DNA of 64,000 nt from Clostridiales bacterium (GCA_004551945.1 SFPN01000003.1:1-64000); one strand, 5' to 3'; positions 17,127-25,862 are shown, numbered from the stretch's first letter. Notes: generated from the letters alone by a model not told the origin. A program made the numbers and translations.

Positions 17127-18065
17127 ATGCTGGACCTGATCGTCAGCACGCTGACCCAGGGCTTTATCTACGCTCTGCTGTCCTTCGGTGTGTATATTAC
17201 CTATTCGGTGCTGGACTTCCCGGACCTGTCCGTGGACGGCACCTTCCCCTTGGGCGCGGCAGTGACGGCGGTCCTGCTTCTCAAGGGCATGAACCCCTGG
17301 CTGACCCTGGTGTGCGCCGCCCTGGCCGGGGCTGTGGCTGGGCTGTGCACCGGCCTCATCCACGTGAAGCTGGGGGTCCGGGACCTGCTGGCCGGTATCA
17401 TCACCATGACCGCCCTGTCCTCGGTGAACCTGCTCATTGCCGGGTCCAACCTGACGGTGGAGCGGGCGGTGGACACCATCTTCACCTCCGCCCCGGTGAT
17501 GGCGGTGCTGGGTGGTCTCACCCTCTCCGGCCGCAAGCTGGTGGTCTCCCTGGTGCTGGTGGTGGTGGTGAAGCTGGTGCTGGACCTGTACTTCCGCACC
17601 AAGTCCGGCCTGCTCCTCCGGGCGGTGGGTGACAACGGCACCCTGGTCACCACCCTGGCCCAGAACAAGGGCAACATGAAGATTCTGGGCGTGGTGCTGG
17701 CCAACGCCCTGGTGGCCCTCTGCGGCGGCGTTCTCTGCCAGGAGCAGCGGAGCTACTCTGCCGTGATGGGCATTGGCCAGGTGGTCTTTGGCCTGGCCAC
17801 CGTTATCATCGGCGTGTCCCTCATCCGGTTCTTTGTGGGCTCCCGGGCCGCTCAGGGCATGCGGAAGATCCCGGTGCTGCGCTTCCTGGCCTCCCCCAAG
17901 GGGACCACGGCAGTGCTGCTGGGCAGCGTGCTCTATAAGTTCTGCATTCAGATCGCCATCAACGCCGGTCTGCCTGCCAACATGCTCAAGTTCATCACCG
18001 CCGTGCTCTTCCTGCTGGTGCTGGTGATCGCCGGACGGAGAGGGGAGGAGATCATCCATGCTTGA
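17127..18065 (+). CDS. trpY: ABC transporter permease (TrpY-like)
   Basis: The 312-residue membrane protein has about eight to nine helices and is of the branched-chain/PF02653 permease type that accompanies PF04392 binding proteins. It begins MLDLIVSTLTQGFIYALLS. AAAAGGAGG precedes the ATG. Its end overlaps the ATPase start by eight bases. It forms the membrane channel of the presumed tryptophan importer. Confidence 0.85.
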   Translation: MLDLIVSTLTQGFIYALLSFGVYITYSVLDFPDLSVDGTFPLGAAVTAVLLLKGMNPWLTLVCAALAGAVAGLCTGLIHVKLGVRDLLAGIITMTALSSVNLLIAGSNLTVERAVDTIFTSAPVMAVLGGLTLSGRKLVVSLVLVVVVKLVLDLYFRTKSGLLLRAVGDNGTLVTTLAQNKGNMKILGVVLANALVALCGGVLCQEQRSYSAVMGIGQVVFGLATVIIGVSLIRFFVGSRAAQGMRKIPVLRFLASPKGTTAVLLGSVLYKFCIQIAINAGLPANMLKFITAVLFLLVLVIAGRRGEEIIHA

Positions 18066-18822
18066 GATCAAAAACCTGACCAAAATCTACAACCCCGGCA
18101 CCGTCACGGAGCTGAAGCTCTTTGACGGCCTGGACCTGACCGTGCCGGACGGGCAGTTTATCTCCATCGTGGGGAGCAACGGCTCCGGCAAGACCTCTCT
18201 GCTGAACATCATCTGCGGCAGCATCCCCCTGGACGGAGGCGACGTGCTGGTGGACGGCAAGAGCATCCGGAAGCAGAGGGATTTTCAGCGGTACGCCTCC
18301 ATTGGCCGGGTGTACCAGAACCCTGCCCTGGGCACCTGCCCCAACCTGACCATGCTGGAGAACCTCTCCCTGGCGGACAACAAGGGCAAGCGCTTCGGCC
18401 TGAGTCAGGGGGTGAACAAAAAGCGGGTGGACTTTTACCGGTCCGAGCTGGCCGGTCTGGGTTTGGGCCTGGAGGATAAGCTGGACATTAAGATGGGCGC
18501 CCTCTCCGGCGGCCAGCGCCAGGCGGTGGCCCTGCTGATGGCTACCCTGACGCCCCTGAAGTTCCTGATTTTGGACGAGCATACCGCCGCCCTGGACCCC
18601 AAGACCGCTGAGACCATCATGGTCCTCACCGGTAAGGTGGTGAAGGAGAAGGGCCTCACCGCCATGATGGTCACCCACAACCTGCGCTACGCCCTGGAGT
18701 ACGGCGACCGGCTGCTGATGCTGGACCGGGGCAAGATCGTGGTGGACCGGGCCGGGGAGGAGAAAACCCAAATGACCACCGAGGAGATCCTTCAGGTGTT
18801 CGGCCAGCTGAGCATGCAGTAA
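18058..18822 (+). CDS. trpZ: ABC transporter ATPase (TrpZ-like)
   Basis: The 254-residue ATPase has Walker A GSNGSGKTS near residue 38, the signature LSGGQRQ near 144, Walker B FLILDEHTAALDP near 164 and a switch His in THNLRY near 205. It overlaps the permease gene, so the two are translationally coupled. Third and last gene of the T-box operon, followed by a strong terminator. Confidence 0.9.
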   Translation: MLEIKNLTKIYNPGTVTELKLFDGLDLTVPDGQFISIVGSNGSGKTSLLNIICGSIPLDGGDVLVDGKSIRKQRDFQRYASIGRVYQNPALGTCPNLTMLENLSLADNKGKRFGLSQGVNKKRVDFYRSELAGLGLGLEDKLDIKMGALSGGQRQAVALLMATLTPLKFLILDEHTAALDPKTAETIMVLTGKVVKEKGLTAMMVTHNLRYALEYGDRLLMLDRGKIVVDRAGEEKTQMTTEEILQVFGQLSMQ

Positions 18823-18841
18823 TACACCATATTATAATAAG

Positions 18842-18873
18842 AAAAAGGAACGGGAAATCCCGTTCCTTTTTTA
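18842..18873 (+). terminator. Terminator of the TrpXYZ-like operon
   Basis: AAAAAGGAACGGG / CCCGTTCCTTTTT, loop AAAT, T-run. Confidence 0.9.
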
Positions 18874-18885
18874 TGCGCTCTCCTG

Positions 18886-19084
18886 AAAGCCTCTCCTTTG
18901 GAGGAGAGGGGGACCGCGAAGCGGTGGAGAGGTGTTATTGTATGTTGACTGCGTCATATCGGTACGACAGAATAACGGCGGTTCTTGTCCATTGCAGTAC
19001 CTCGTTAGCGCCCTGACGAAGAAACCCCAGAATATCACCTCTCAGTCAGCTTCGCTGACAGCTCCCCTCACAGGGGAGCCTTTT
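18886..19084. repeat. Element with 54-bp imperfect inverted arms
   Basis: The left arm (18886-18939) and the reverse complement of the right arm (19031-19084) align without gaps and share the order: GC-rich hairpin, a GCGAAGC hairpin, GAGAGGTG, TATT. Each arm contains two small hairpins. About 90 bp with no gene lie between. It resembles interspersed repeats I remember from Oscillospirales genomes, and the arrangement is MITE-like. No transposase is present. Confidence 0.6.
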
Positions 19085-19109
19085 GGCCAGGATACCAGCC
19101 CACTTTTCA

Positions 19110-19137
19110 TACTAGTTCTTGATAACAAGAATCAGTA
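19110..19137. mobile_element. 28-bp palindromic MITE derivative flanked by TCA
   Basis: It runs from TACTAGTTCTTG to CAAGAATCAGTA, the same ends as the 133-bp element at 23552-23684, with only four bases between them. TCA stands directly on both sides (19107-19109 and 19138-19140), matching a 3-bp target duplication. The right-hand copy is also the stop codon (TGA) of the GNAT gene on the minus strand. Confidence 0.6.
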
Positions 19138-19644
19138 TCACAGCTTCTTAAACAGCGAGATCACATAATACTCCCCCTGCTGCCGCACAGAGCCGGTGGG
19201 GATAAAGCCGTTTTTCATCCAGAAGTGCTCGCTCTGCTGGTTGCCGTAGGAGTAGCACAGCTCTGCATAGCCCAGGCCGGCATCTTTTAAATGGGCCAGA
19301 ATCTCTCCGATCAGGCGGCTGCCCTCTCCCTGGCCCTGGTGCCTGGCGTCCACCATGAACAGACCGATGTAGCCGGTGCCCTCGTCCGGGTAGCCGGTGA
19401 CCAGCTCCAGCAGGGCGGTCATGGCGCCGTCCTGGAAGAAGCCCAGAAAATACTTGTCCTCCATGGTTTTCCCCGGGGGCAGAGCGGCCAGATCTTCCTC
19501 CAGCCCGCCCTGGGGGGGCTCTTGGCCCATGGGGGCAAAGTACTGGGGGTTGCTCTGGTAGAGGGCCAGGATGGCGGGGAAATCTTCCTCTCCCAATTGC
19601 CTGACCTCATAGCGCGGGGACAGCTTGGTGATATCCAGTGTCAT
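19138..19644 (-). CDS. GNAT-family N-acetyltransferase, 168 aa
   Basis: The acetyl-CoA-binding core is seen as HQGQGEGSRLIGEIL near residue 105 (the Q-x-x-G-x-G/A P-loop of GNATs), preceded by GYIGLFMVD. The substrate is unknown. Two ATGs are possible. The one at 19650 overlaps the MerR stop as ATGA but sits right against GGAGG; the one at 19644 has proper spacing and is chosen. The gene is translationally linked to the MerR regulator upstream. The stop codon abuts a small palindromic repeat. Confidence 0.85.
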   Translation of the reverse strand: MTLDITKLSPRYEVRQLGEEDFPAILALYQSNPQYFAPMGQEPPQGGLEEDLAALPPGKTMEDKYFLGFFQDGAMTALLELVTGYPDEGTGYIGLFMVDARHQGQGEGSRLIGEILAHLKDAGLGYAELCYSYGNQQSEHFWMKNGFIPTGSVRQQGEYYVISLFKKL

Positions 19645-19646
19645 GT

Positions 19647-20504
19647 TCATTCCTCCCGTTGTTGTGCCGGCGAAGGATCGGTGTCCCCGGGCCGGCGGAT
19701 CTTCAGGCTGAGCTTCAGCAGATAGGACTGGGGGTCGGCGGAGGTGGTGTAGTTGACCAGGTCCTCTTCGTACAGGTCCCCGTCAATCTCATAGCCCTGC
19801 TCCAGCGCCCAGTCCCGCAGGCGGCGGCAGGCCTCGTACTCCGACTGATAGGACCCCTGGTGGTAGAGCACCCCATAGGTCCCCGCCGGGCGGATGCGGA
19901 TCTCCCAGCCGGTGGTCCCCGGCGGGACAGGGCAGTAGTAGTAGTCCTCCCGGAGTACCTCCCGGTCCAGGTGCTCCCGGCAGATGATGTCCCCGGGGGA
20001 CTGGGAAGGGCTGCCGTTCTCCCTGGCCCAGGTGAGCAGCTCCCGGATGTGGAGCAGGTACTGGGACTCCTCAAACTGGTCAAAGTCCGGGGCCTTCACC
20101 ACCGCGCACCACAGCTGGGGCAGGGTCTCCACCCGGATTTCCCCGGGCTGCACCGACTGGGCCAGCCGGACCCCCTGGATGGTGTCCCGAAGCAGAGCGC
20201 CCATCCGATCCAGGCGCCGGCGCTCCGCCTCCAGGGCAGCTTCCTTCTCCTTCAGAAGGGTCAGCATCGCCTCCGGGCTGCGGCGGGTCAGGTAGTCCCG
20301 GATCTCTGCCAGGGGGGTGTCCAGCCGCCGGAGGGCGGCGATCAGGTCATAGGCGGCCAGTTGGCGGGCAGAATAGTAGCGATAGCCGTTTTCCCCCACC
20401 TTCTGGGGCTTCAGCAGACCAATGTGGTCATAGTGGAGCAGGGTGTCCTTCTTCACCCCACACAGGGCGGCAAACTCCGCCGTTTTAAACGAGTGCTTTT
20501 CCAT
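19647..20504 (-). CDS. MerR-family regulator with GyrI-like effector domain, 285 aa
   Basis: The N-terminal MerR DNA-binding domain (about residues 5-75, TAEFAALCGVKKDTLLHYDHIGLL) is followed by a coiled-coil dimerisation helix (80-115) and a GyrI/BmrR-type effector domain (120-275). Such BmrR-like proteins sense drugs and other small hydrophobic ligands. AAGGGGGGAAC precedes ATG 20504. The divergent MATE pump has a 19-bp-spacer promoter with a central palindrome, the classic MerR target, so this protein very likely controls it. Confidence 0.92.
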   Translation of the reverse strand: MEKHSFKTAEFAALCGVKKDTLLHYDHIGLLKPQKVGENGYRYYSARQLAAYDLIAALRRLDTPLAEIRDYLTRRSPEAMLTLLKEKEAALEAERRRLDRMGALLRDTIQGVRLAQSVQPGEIRVETLPQLWCAVVKAPDFDQFEESQYLLHIRELLTWARENGSPSQSPGDIICREHLDREVLREDYYYCPVPPGTTGWEIRIRPAGTYGVLYHQGSYQSEYEACRRLRDWALEQGYEIDGDLYEEDLVNYTTSADPQSYLLKLSLKIRRPGDTDPSPAQQREE

Positions 20505-20539
20505 TGTTCCCCCCTTTGAAAAAACTTGTCTGGTTCCCC

Positions 20540-20570
20540 TTGACTCTGGGGTTACCCCATGGTTTATCCT
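20540..20570 (+). promoter_or_regulatory. MerR-type promoter/operator (19-bp spacer)
   Basis: TTGACT (20540-20545) and TATCCT (20565-20570) are separated by 19 bp that contain the inverted repeat TGGGGTTACCCCA. MerR regulators untwist such overlong promoters. It drives the first MATE gene. Confidence 0.88.
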
Positions 20571-20644
20571 TAGTATACCAAAGAAACGCAGCCCCCACAA
20601 GGGCAATCTGCGGCGTGTATCTGATTTTTATGAGGTGACCGATT

Positions 20645-21979
20645 GTGAATGCTGTGCCCGCTCCTACCTGGAAAAACTTTTTTCATTATGTGATCCCATC
20701 TGCCTCGGCCATGGTGCTCTTTTCTTCCTACACCATCATCGACGGCATTTTCGTTGCCAAGGGGGTCAGCGACCTGGCTCTGGCGGCGGTGAACATCTCC
20801 CTGCCCTTTATCAACATCCTCTCGGGGGTGGCCATCCTCCTGGCCATGGGAACCTCTACCCTCTGTGCCTTCTCCATGGGGGAGGGAGACCATGAGAAGG
20901 CGGAGAAGATTTTCACCCAGACGGTGGCGGTGATCGTGGTCCTGTCGGCGGCCATTACCCTGGCCGTGTGCCTGGGGGCGAAGCCGCTGGCCTATCTGCT
21001 GGGGGCAGGGCCCCTTACCATCGGGTATGCCTCTCAGTATCTCCATGTGGTCTGCCTGTTTTCCGTCTGCTTCATCCTGTCCTACTGTCTGGAGGTCATG
21101 GTGAAGGTGGACGGCCGGCCCCAGCTGGCGGTGATCGGCGTGGGCATCAGCTTTGTGGTCCACATCGGCCTGGATTATGTGTTCATTTTCCTGCTGGGCA
21201 TGGAGGTGCTGGGCTCCGCCCTGGCCACGGGGATTGCCCAGCTGGCCAGCTTGGTTTTCTTCCTGAGCTATTTCCTCTCCGGCCGGTCCAACCTGCGCTT
21301 TCGCCGGTTCCGCCTGCACCTGGGGGATCTGCGGACAATCATCCCCCTGGGAGTGGCGGACTGTTCCATCGAGTTTATGCTGGGCTTTCTCACCTTGCTG
21401 TATAACCATGTGATTCTCTCCACCCTGGGGGAGGAGAGCCTGCCCATCTATGCGGTGATTGCCTATATCAGCCTGCTGGTGTCCATGGTGATGCAGGGGA
21501 TTGCCCAGGGGATGATGCCCCTGGTGAGCCTGGCGGTGGGCCACCGGGACCGGGACAGCGCCCGCCGGTTCCTGCGCCAGTGTCTGCTGTCGGTGCTGGT
21601 GGTGGGGGCAGCCGTGGAGCTGGTGTGCCAGCTGGCCCCCGGGGCCCTGGTCTCCCTGCTGCTGGAAGGGGACAACGTCCTTTTCGGCGGCGCGGTGTCT
21701 GCCCTGCGGCAGTATGCCCTGTCCTATCTCCTGGCCGGCATCTCCATCGCCCTGGCCGGTTACTTCGCCGCCCTGGGCAGAGGAGGAGCCTCCATGCTCC
21801 TGTCCCTGGGCCGGGGCTTCGTGCTCCTGCCTGCCGCCCTGCTGGTCATCAACCTGGTGAGCGGCGGACAGGGAATCTGGATGGCCGCCCTGGTGGGCGA
21901 GCTGCTGTCCTTCCTTCTGGGCCTTGTCCTGCTGCGAAGCACAGAAAAAAAGCCCCTGCCCGCGGGTCAGACCGTGTGA
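20645..21979 (+). CDS. MATE-family efflux transporter, 444 aa
   Basis: A twelve-helix transporter of the MATE family; members export drugs or metabolites with H+ or Na+. It starts at GTG 20645 with GAGGTGA upstream. Characteristic stretches are SYTIIDGIFVAKGV, ALAAVNISLPF and DGRPQLAVIG. It is controlled by the MerR-type promoter. A close paralogue follows directly (22021-23358), with 41 bases between stop and start. Confidence 0.9.
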   Translation: MNAVPAPTWKNFFHYVIPSASAMVLFSSYTIIDGIFVAKGVSDLALAAVNISLPFINILSGVAILLAMGTSTLCAFSMGEGDHEKAEKIFTQTVAVIVVLSAAITLAVCLGAKPLAYLLGAGPLTIGYASQYLHVVCLFSVCFILSYCLEVMVKVDGRPQLAVIGVGISFVVHIGLDYVFIFLLGMEVLGSALATGIAQLASLVFFLSYFLSGRSNLRFRRFRLHLGDLRTIIPLGVADCSIEFMLGFLTLLYNHVILSTLGEESLPIYAVIAYISLLVSMVMQGIAQGMMPLVSLAVGHRDRDSARRFLRQCLLSVLVVGAAVELVCQLAPGALVSLLLEGDNVLFGGAVSALRQYALSYLLAGISIALAGYFAALGRGGASMLLSLGRGFVLLPAALLVINLVSGGQGIWMAALVGELLSFLLGLVLLRSTEKKPLPAGQTV

Positions 21980-22020
21980 GCAAGGGAAATCGATTGAAAA
22001 CTTTCATGAGGTGAAAAATC

Positions 22021-23358
22021 TTGTCTTTCCCCGCAAACCCTTCCCATAAATCTATGTCCTCCGCTTCCGGCAGCTGGCGGACCTTTTTCCGGTATGTGCT
22101 GCCCTCTGTCTCTGCCATGGTCCTCTTCTCGGCTTACACCATCATCGATGGGATTTTCGTCTCCCGTGGCGTAGGGGAGCTGGCCCTGGCGGCGGTGAAC
22201 ATCTCCCTGCCTTTCATCAACATCCTTTCCGGCGTGGCCATCCTGTTGTCCATGGGCACCTCCACCCTCTGCGCCTTCGCCATGGGGGAGGGGGACCATG
22301 ACCGGGGCGAGCGGGTCTTTACCCAGACGGTGGTGGTGATCCTGGCAGTGTCGGCGGTCATCACTCTGGGGGTGTCCCTCTTTGCCGAGCCCCTGGGCTA
22401 CCTGCTGGGGGCGGGTCCCCAGACCATCGGATACACCGCCGAGTACCTTCATATCGTCTGCCTGTTTTCCGTCTGCTTTATCCTGTCCTACTGCCTGGAG
22501 GTGATGGTGAAGGTGGACGGTCGGCCCCAGCTGGCGGTGATAGGGGTGGGCACCAGTTTCCTGGTGAACGTGGGGCTGGACTATGTGTTCATCTTCCGCC
22601 TGGGCTGGGAGGTCTGGGGAGCGGCCCTGGCCACGGGCCTTGCCCAGCTGGCCAGCATGGCTTTCTTTTTGAGTTACTTCCTCTCCGGCAAGTCCAATCT
22701 GAAGTTTCGCCGGTTCCGCCTTCGCCTGAAGGACCTGCGCCGCATCCTGCCGTTGGGCATTGCGGACTGCTCCATTGAGCTGATGCTGGGCTTTCTCACC
22801 CTGCTGTATAACCATGTGATCCTCTCCGCCTTTGGGGAGGGTTGCCTGCCCATCTACGCGGTGATCGCCTACATCAGTCTCCTGGTGTCCATGGTGATGC
22901 AGGGGGTTGCCCAGGGGATGATGCCCCTGGTGAGCCTGGCGGTGGGCCAGAACGACAAAACAAGCATCCGTCTCTATCTGAAACAGTGCCTGATTACGGT
23001 GGCGGCGGTGGGAATTCTGGTGGAGCTGGTGTGCCAGCTGGCCCCGGGGATCCTGGTCTCTCTGCTGCTGGAGGGGGACAGCGGCCTGTTTGGTCAGACG
23101 GTGTCCGCCCTGCGGCAGTACGCCCTGTCCTACCTGCCTGCGGGGGTCTCCATCGCCCTGGCCGGTTACTTTGCCGCCCTGGGGCGGTCCGGGTCCTCTG
23201 CCCTGCTGTCCTTAAGCCGGGGGTTTGTGCTGCTCCCGGCGGCTCTGCTGGTGTTTTATGCCCTGGGCGGCGGCACCGGAATCTGGCTGGCGGCCCTCAC
23301 CGGCGAGGCCGTCACCCTGGCGCTGGGCCTTATCCTTTTGTACCGGGTAGAACGGTGA
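22021..23358 (+). CDS. MATE-family efflux transporter, tandem paralogue, 445 aa
   Basis: It is roughly 75 percent identical to the preceding gene by eye and has the same length and topology. The TTG at 22021 has GAGGTGAAAAATC upstream; an ATG at 22054 is the alternative. It is probably co-transcribed with the first pump from the MerR promoter. Tandem duplication suggests either two-subunit use or divergence in substrate. Confidence 0.9.
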   Translation: MSFPANPSHKSMSSASGSWRTFFRYVLPSVSAMVLFSAYTIIDGIFVSRGVGELALAAVNISLPFINILSGVAILLSMGTSTLCAFAMGEGDHDRGERVFTQTVVVILAVSAVITLGVSLFAEPLGYLLGAGPQTIGYTAEYLHIVCLFSVCFILSYCLEVMVKVDGRPQLAVIGVGTSFLVNVGLDYVFIFRLGWEVWGAALATGLAQLASMAFFLSYFLSGKSNLKFRRFRLRLKDLRRILPLGIADCSIELMLGFLTLLYNHVILSAFGEGCLPIYAVIAYISLLVSMVMQGVAQGMMPLVSLAVGQNDKTSIRLYLKQCLITVAAVGILVELVCQLAPGILVSLLLEGDSGLFGQTVSALRQYALSYLPAGVSIALAGYFAALGRSGSSALLSLSRGFVLLPAALLVFYALGGGTGIWLAALTGEAVTLALGLILLYRVER

Positions 23359-23401
23359 AAAGCGGCGGGGGCTTGCTCCCGCCGTCCTGGCTGTCGTATC
23401 C

Positions 23402-23711
23402 TCACAGATTCTTCCGCATATCATACCGGTCAAACCCGTACTCCCATACACGGATCAAGTCCTCACAGGAGGCCATGAGTGCCCGGCCGATGAGCGGGAT
23501 ATAGTCCTTGAACGCTTCGGTGCAGCAGGTGTAGACGGCGGGCAGGGCTGATACTGATTCTTGATTCAAAAATTGAATCAAGAATCCCGTGTGCTACGCA
23601 CACTCGCATCGTGCTCACGCACGCTGCGCCGTCTCATGCAGTTCTTGATAAAAAGCTTTGAAAGCTTTTTATCAAGAACTAGTATGACAGATTGGCGCGT
23701 CGAATCTCCAT
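23402..23711 (-). pseudogene. Remnant GNAT-like gene split by a MITE
   Basis: From ATG 23711 (GGAGG upstream) the frame reads MEIRRANLS and is then cut by the element at 23552-23684. Removing the element and one TGA/TCA copy restores one frame, ...LSALPAVYTCCTEAFKDYI..., that ends at TGA 23402-23404 after 57 codons. The N-terminus resembles GNAT acetyltransferases, but 57 residues is far too short, so the gene had probably decayed before or after the insertion. The family call is tentative. Confidence 0.55.
23552..23684. mobile_element. 133-bp MITE-like element with TGA target duplication
   Basis: The terminal inverted repeats are TACTGATTCTTG and CAAGAACTAGTA (two mismatches). Each end is itself a long perfect hairpin (about 23556-23588 and 23641-23680). 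TGA stands directly on both sides (23549-23551 and 23685-23687). There is no coding capacity. Excision would restore the reading frame of the host remnant. A 28-bp derivative lies at 19110-19137. Confidence 0.7.
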
Positions 23712-23731
23712 TGTGTGCTCCTCCATAACAG

Positions 23732-23769
23732 AAAAAAGGTTGGTACGGTTATCGTACCAACCTTTTTTC
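23732..23769. terminator. Terminator after lysA
   Basis: AAAAAAGGTTGGTACG / CGTACCAACCTTTTTT with a GTTAT loop; functional in both directions, ends the dapA-dapB-lysA transcript. Confidence 0.9.
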
Positions 23770-23787
23770 TGTTTGACAATAGGGAAA

Positions 23788-25083
23788 TCAGAGGTCGCAG
23801 GCAACCAGGTCCTCAAAGGTCTGCCGGCGGACGGCCAGGCGGGCCTTGCCCTCGTGGAGCATCACCAGGGCCGGGCGGCACAGGCGATTATAATTGGAGG
23901 ACATGGTGAAGTTATAAGCACCGGTGGTGAGGACGGCGATCAGGTCCCCGCGCTGGGCCAGGGGCATCTGGATATTCTCCTGGATCAGGTCGCCGCTCTC
24001 GCAGCAGCGGCCGGCTACGGTGCACAGGAAGTCCCGGGGGTCGTTCATCCGGCTGGCGGGCAGAACCGTGTAGGGGGACCGGTACAGGGCGTACCGGGGG
24101 TTGTCGGTCATGCCGCCGTTTACCGTAATGTAGCTGCGATAGCCTTCAATGGTCTTGACTCCGCCCACCTCATAGAGGGTGACGCCGGCGTTTGCCACGA
24201 TGCTCCGGCCGGGCTCCAGCAGGATCTGGGGCACGGGATAGTCCTTGGCGGCGCAGCCGGCCTTCAGGTGTTCGGCCAGGGCCTGGATGTTGCCGGGGAT
24301 GTCCACCTGGGGGTCAGACTCCTGGTAGCGCACCCCAAAGCCGCCGCCCAGGTTCAGCACCCGGACGGTGAAGCCCAGGCCCTTCCGGATCTGCTCGGCG
24401 AAATCCAGCAGGATGTCCACCGCGTCGCAGAAGGGCTCTGCCTCGAAGATCTGGGAGCCAATGTGGCTGTGGAAGCCCAGCAAGTCCAGGTTTTTCTTCT
24501 CCACCGCGGCCTTCACAAACCGGGCGGCCTGCCCGGTCTCGATGGGCACGCCGAACTGGCAGTCGATGCGGCCGGTGTTGATGGCCTGGAGGGTGTGGGG
24601 GTCGATGCCCGGGGTCACCCGGAGCAGGACCTTCTGGCGGATGCCCCGCTCCCCGGCGTACTGGTCCAGCTTATCCAGCTCCTGGTGGTTGTCCACGATG
24701 AAGTGGCCCACGCCGGAGTCCAGGGCGTACTGGATGTCCTCGTCGGTCTTGTTGTTGCCGTGGAAGTAGAGCCGCTCCGGGGGGAAGCCCCCGGCCAGGG
24801 CGGTGTAAATTTCACCGGGGGAGACCACGTCGGCTCCCATGCCCTCCTCCTCCAGCACCGGGTAGAGGCCCTTGAAGCACAGGGCCTTGCCGGCAAAGAG
24901 GGGGTAGGACCCGGCGGGCATGTAGTCGGCCAGGGCCTGGACATAGGTGCGGCAGTTGGCCCGGACCTTGTCCTCGTCCAGCACATACAGGGGTGCGCCG
25001 AACTCCTTGGCCAGGTCCACGGCGTCCAAACCGCCGATGGTCAGATGGCCTTGTTCGTTGATTCCCAGATTCTCATACAGCAT
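23788..25083 (-). CDS. lysA: Diaminopimelate decarboxylase
   Basis: It converts meso-diaminopimelate to lysine with PLP. The 431-residue protein shows LFAGKALCFKG near residue 62 (PLP-binding Lys), HSHIGSQ near 197, NLGGGFGVRY near 242, EPGRSIVANAG near 285 and the catalytic CCESGD near 355. It is the last gene of the lysine operon, 36 bases after dapB, and ends at a strong terminator. It is controlled through the lysine riboswitch upstream of dapA. Confidence 0.97.
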   Translation of the reverse strand: MLYENLGINEQGHLTIGGLDAVDLAKEFGAPLYVLDEDKVRANCRTYVQALADYMPAGSYPLFAGKALCFKGLYPVLEEEGMGADVVSPGEIYTALAGGFPPERLYFHGNNKTDEDIQYALDSGVGHFIVDNHQELDKLDQYAGERGIRQKVLLRVTPGIDPHTLQAINTGRIDCQFGVPIETGQAARFVKAAVEKKNLDLLGFHSHIGSQIFEAEPFCDAVDILLDFAEQIRKGLGFTVRVLNLGGGFGVRYQESDPQVDIPGNIQALAEHLKAGCAAKDYPVPQILLEPGRSIVANAGVTLYEVGGVKTIEGYRSYITVNGGMTDNPRYALYRSPYTVLPASRMNDPRDFLCTVAGRCCESGDLIQENIQMPLAQRGDLIAVLTTGAYNFTMSSNYNRLCRPALVMLHEGKARLAVRRQTFEDLVACDL

Positions 25084-25119
25084 AGATTAATCTCTCGTCT
25101 TTCTCTTTGGTAGGGTGGG

Positions 25120-25848
25120 TCAGGGACCCAGCAGGTCGTCCATGTGGTAGAACCCGGCGGGCTGATCCACCACGAAGTTGGCAGCCGCCAGGGCCCCTTC
25201 CGCGAAGAGGGCCCGGTCGTGGGCTTCGTGCTTGAGGCGGATGGTCTGGCTGTCGGTGGCGAAGATCACCTCGTGCTCACCCACCACGTTGCCCATCCGC
25301 AGGGCATGGATGCCGATCTCGTTGGGCTGGCGCTTGTGCTGGCCGGAGCGGCCGAAAACGTACTCGGCGTCGGGCCGCTTCTCCTTCACCGCGTCGGCCA
25401 GGAGCAGGGCGGTGCCGCTGGGGGCGTCCGCCTTCCGGTTGTGGTGGGTTTCCACGATCTCCACGTCGCAGCCGCCGAAGATAGCTGCCGCCTGCTTTAC
25501 CAGACGGGCCAGCAGGGCAACGCCCACGGACATGTTGTAGGACTGGAACACGGGGACGGACTGAGCCGCCGCCTCCAGGCAGGCAAACTCTTCCGGGGTG
25601 TAGCCGGTGGTGGCGGCCACCAGGGGGAGCTTGCGGGACACGCAGTAGTCTGCCAGCTCCTTGGCGCTGGCGTGGTTGGAAAAGTCGATGACCACGTCGG
25701 CGGGGCCGGTGTAGTCAGTCAGGCTGGTGTAGATTCCGTCGCCGCCGGCCCGGTCCACCGCGGCGGCCAGGGTGACGCCGGCTTCCTCCAGGACCCGGCA
25801 CATATGCTGGCCCATGCGCCCTGCGGCGCCGTTTACAATGACGTTCAT
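25120..25848 (-). CDS. dapB: 4-hydroxy-tetrahydrodipicolinate reductase
   Basis: The second enzyme of the lysine/DAP branch. The 242-residue protein has the nucleotide-binding NGAAGRMGQHM at residues 6-16, DFSNHAS, ATTGYTPEE, and the catalytic signature ETHHNRKADAPSGTA near 140. Length is normal to slightly short. It lies 14 bases after dapA with a GGTGCC-type weak ribosome site, so coupled translation is likely. Confidence 0.97.
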   Translation of the reverse strand: MNVIVNGAAGRMGQHMCRVLEEAGVTLAAAVDRAGGDGIYTSLTDYTGPADVVIDFSNHASAKELADYCVSRKLPLVAATTGYTPEEFACLEAAAQSVPVFQSYNMSVGVALLARLVKQAAAIFGGCDVEIVETHHNRKADAPSGTALLLADAVKEKRPDAEYVFGRSGQHKRQPNEIGIHALRMGNVVGEHEVIFATDSQTIRLKHEAHDRALFAEGALAAANFVVDQPAGFYHMDDLLGP

Positions 25849-25862
25849 AAAGGCACCTCAGC

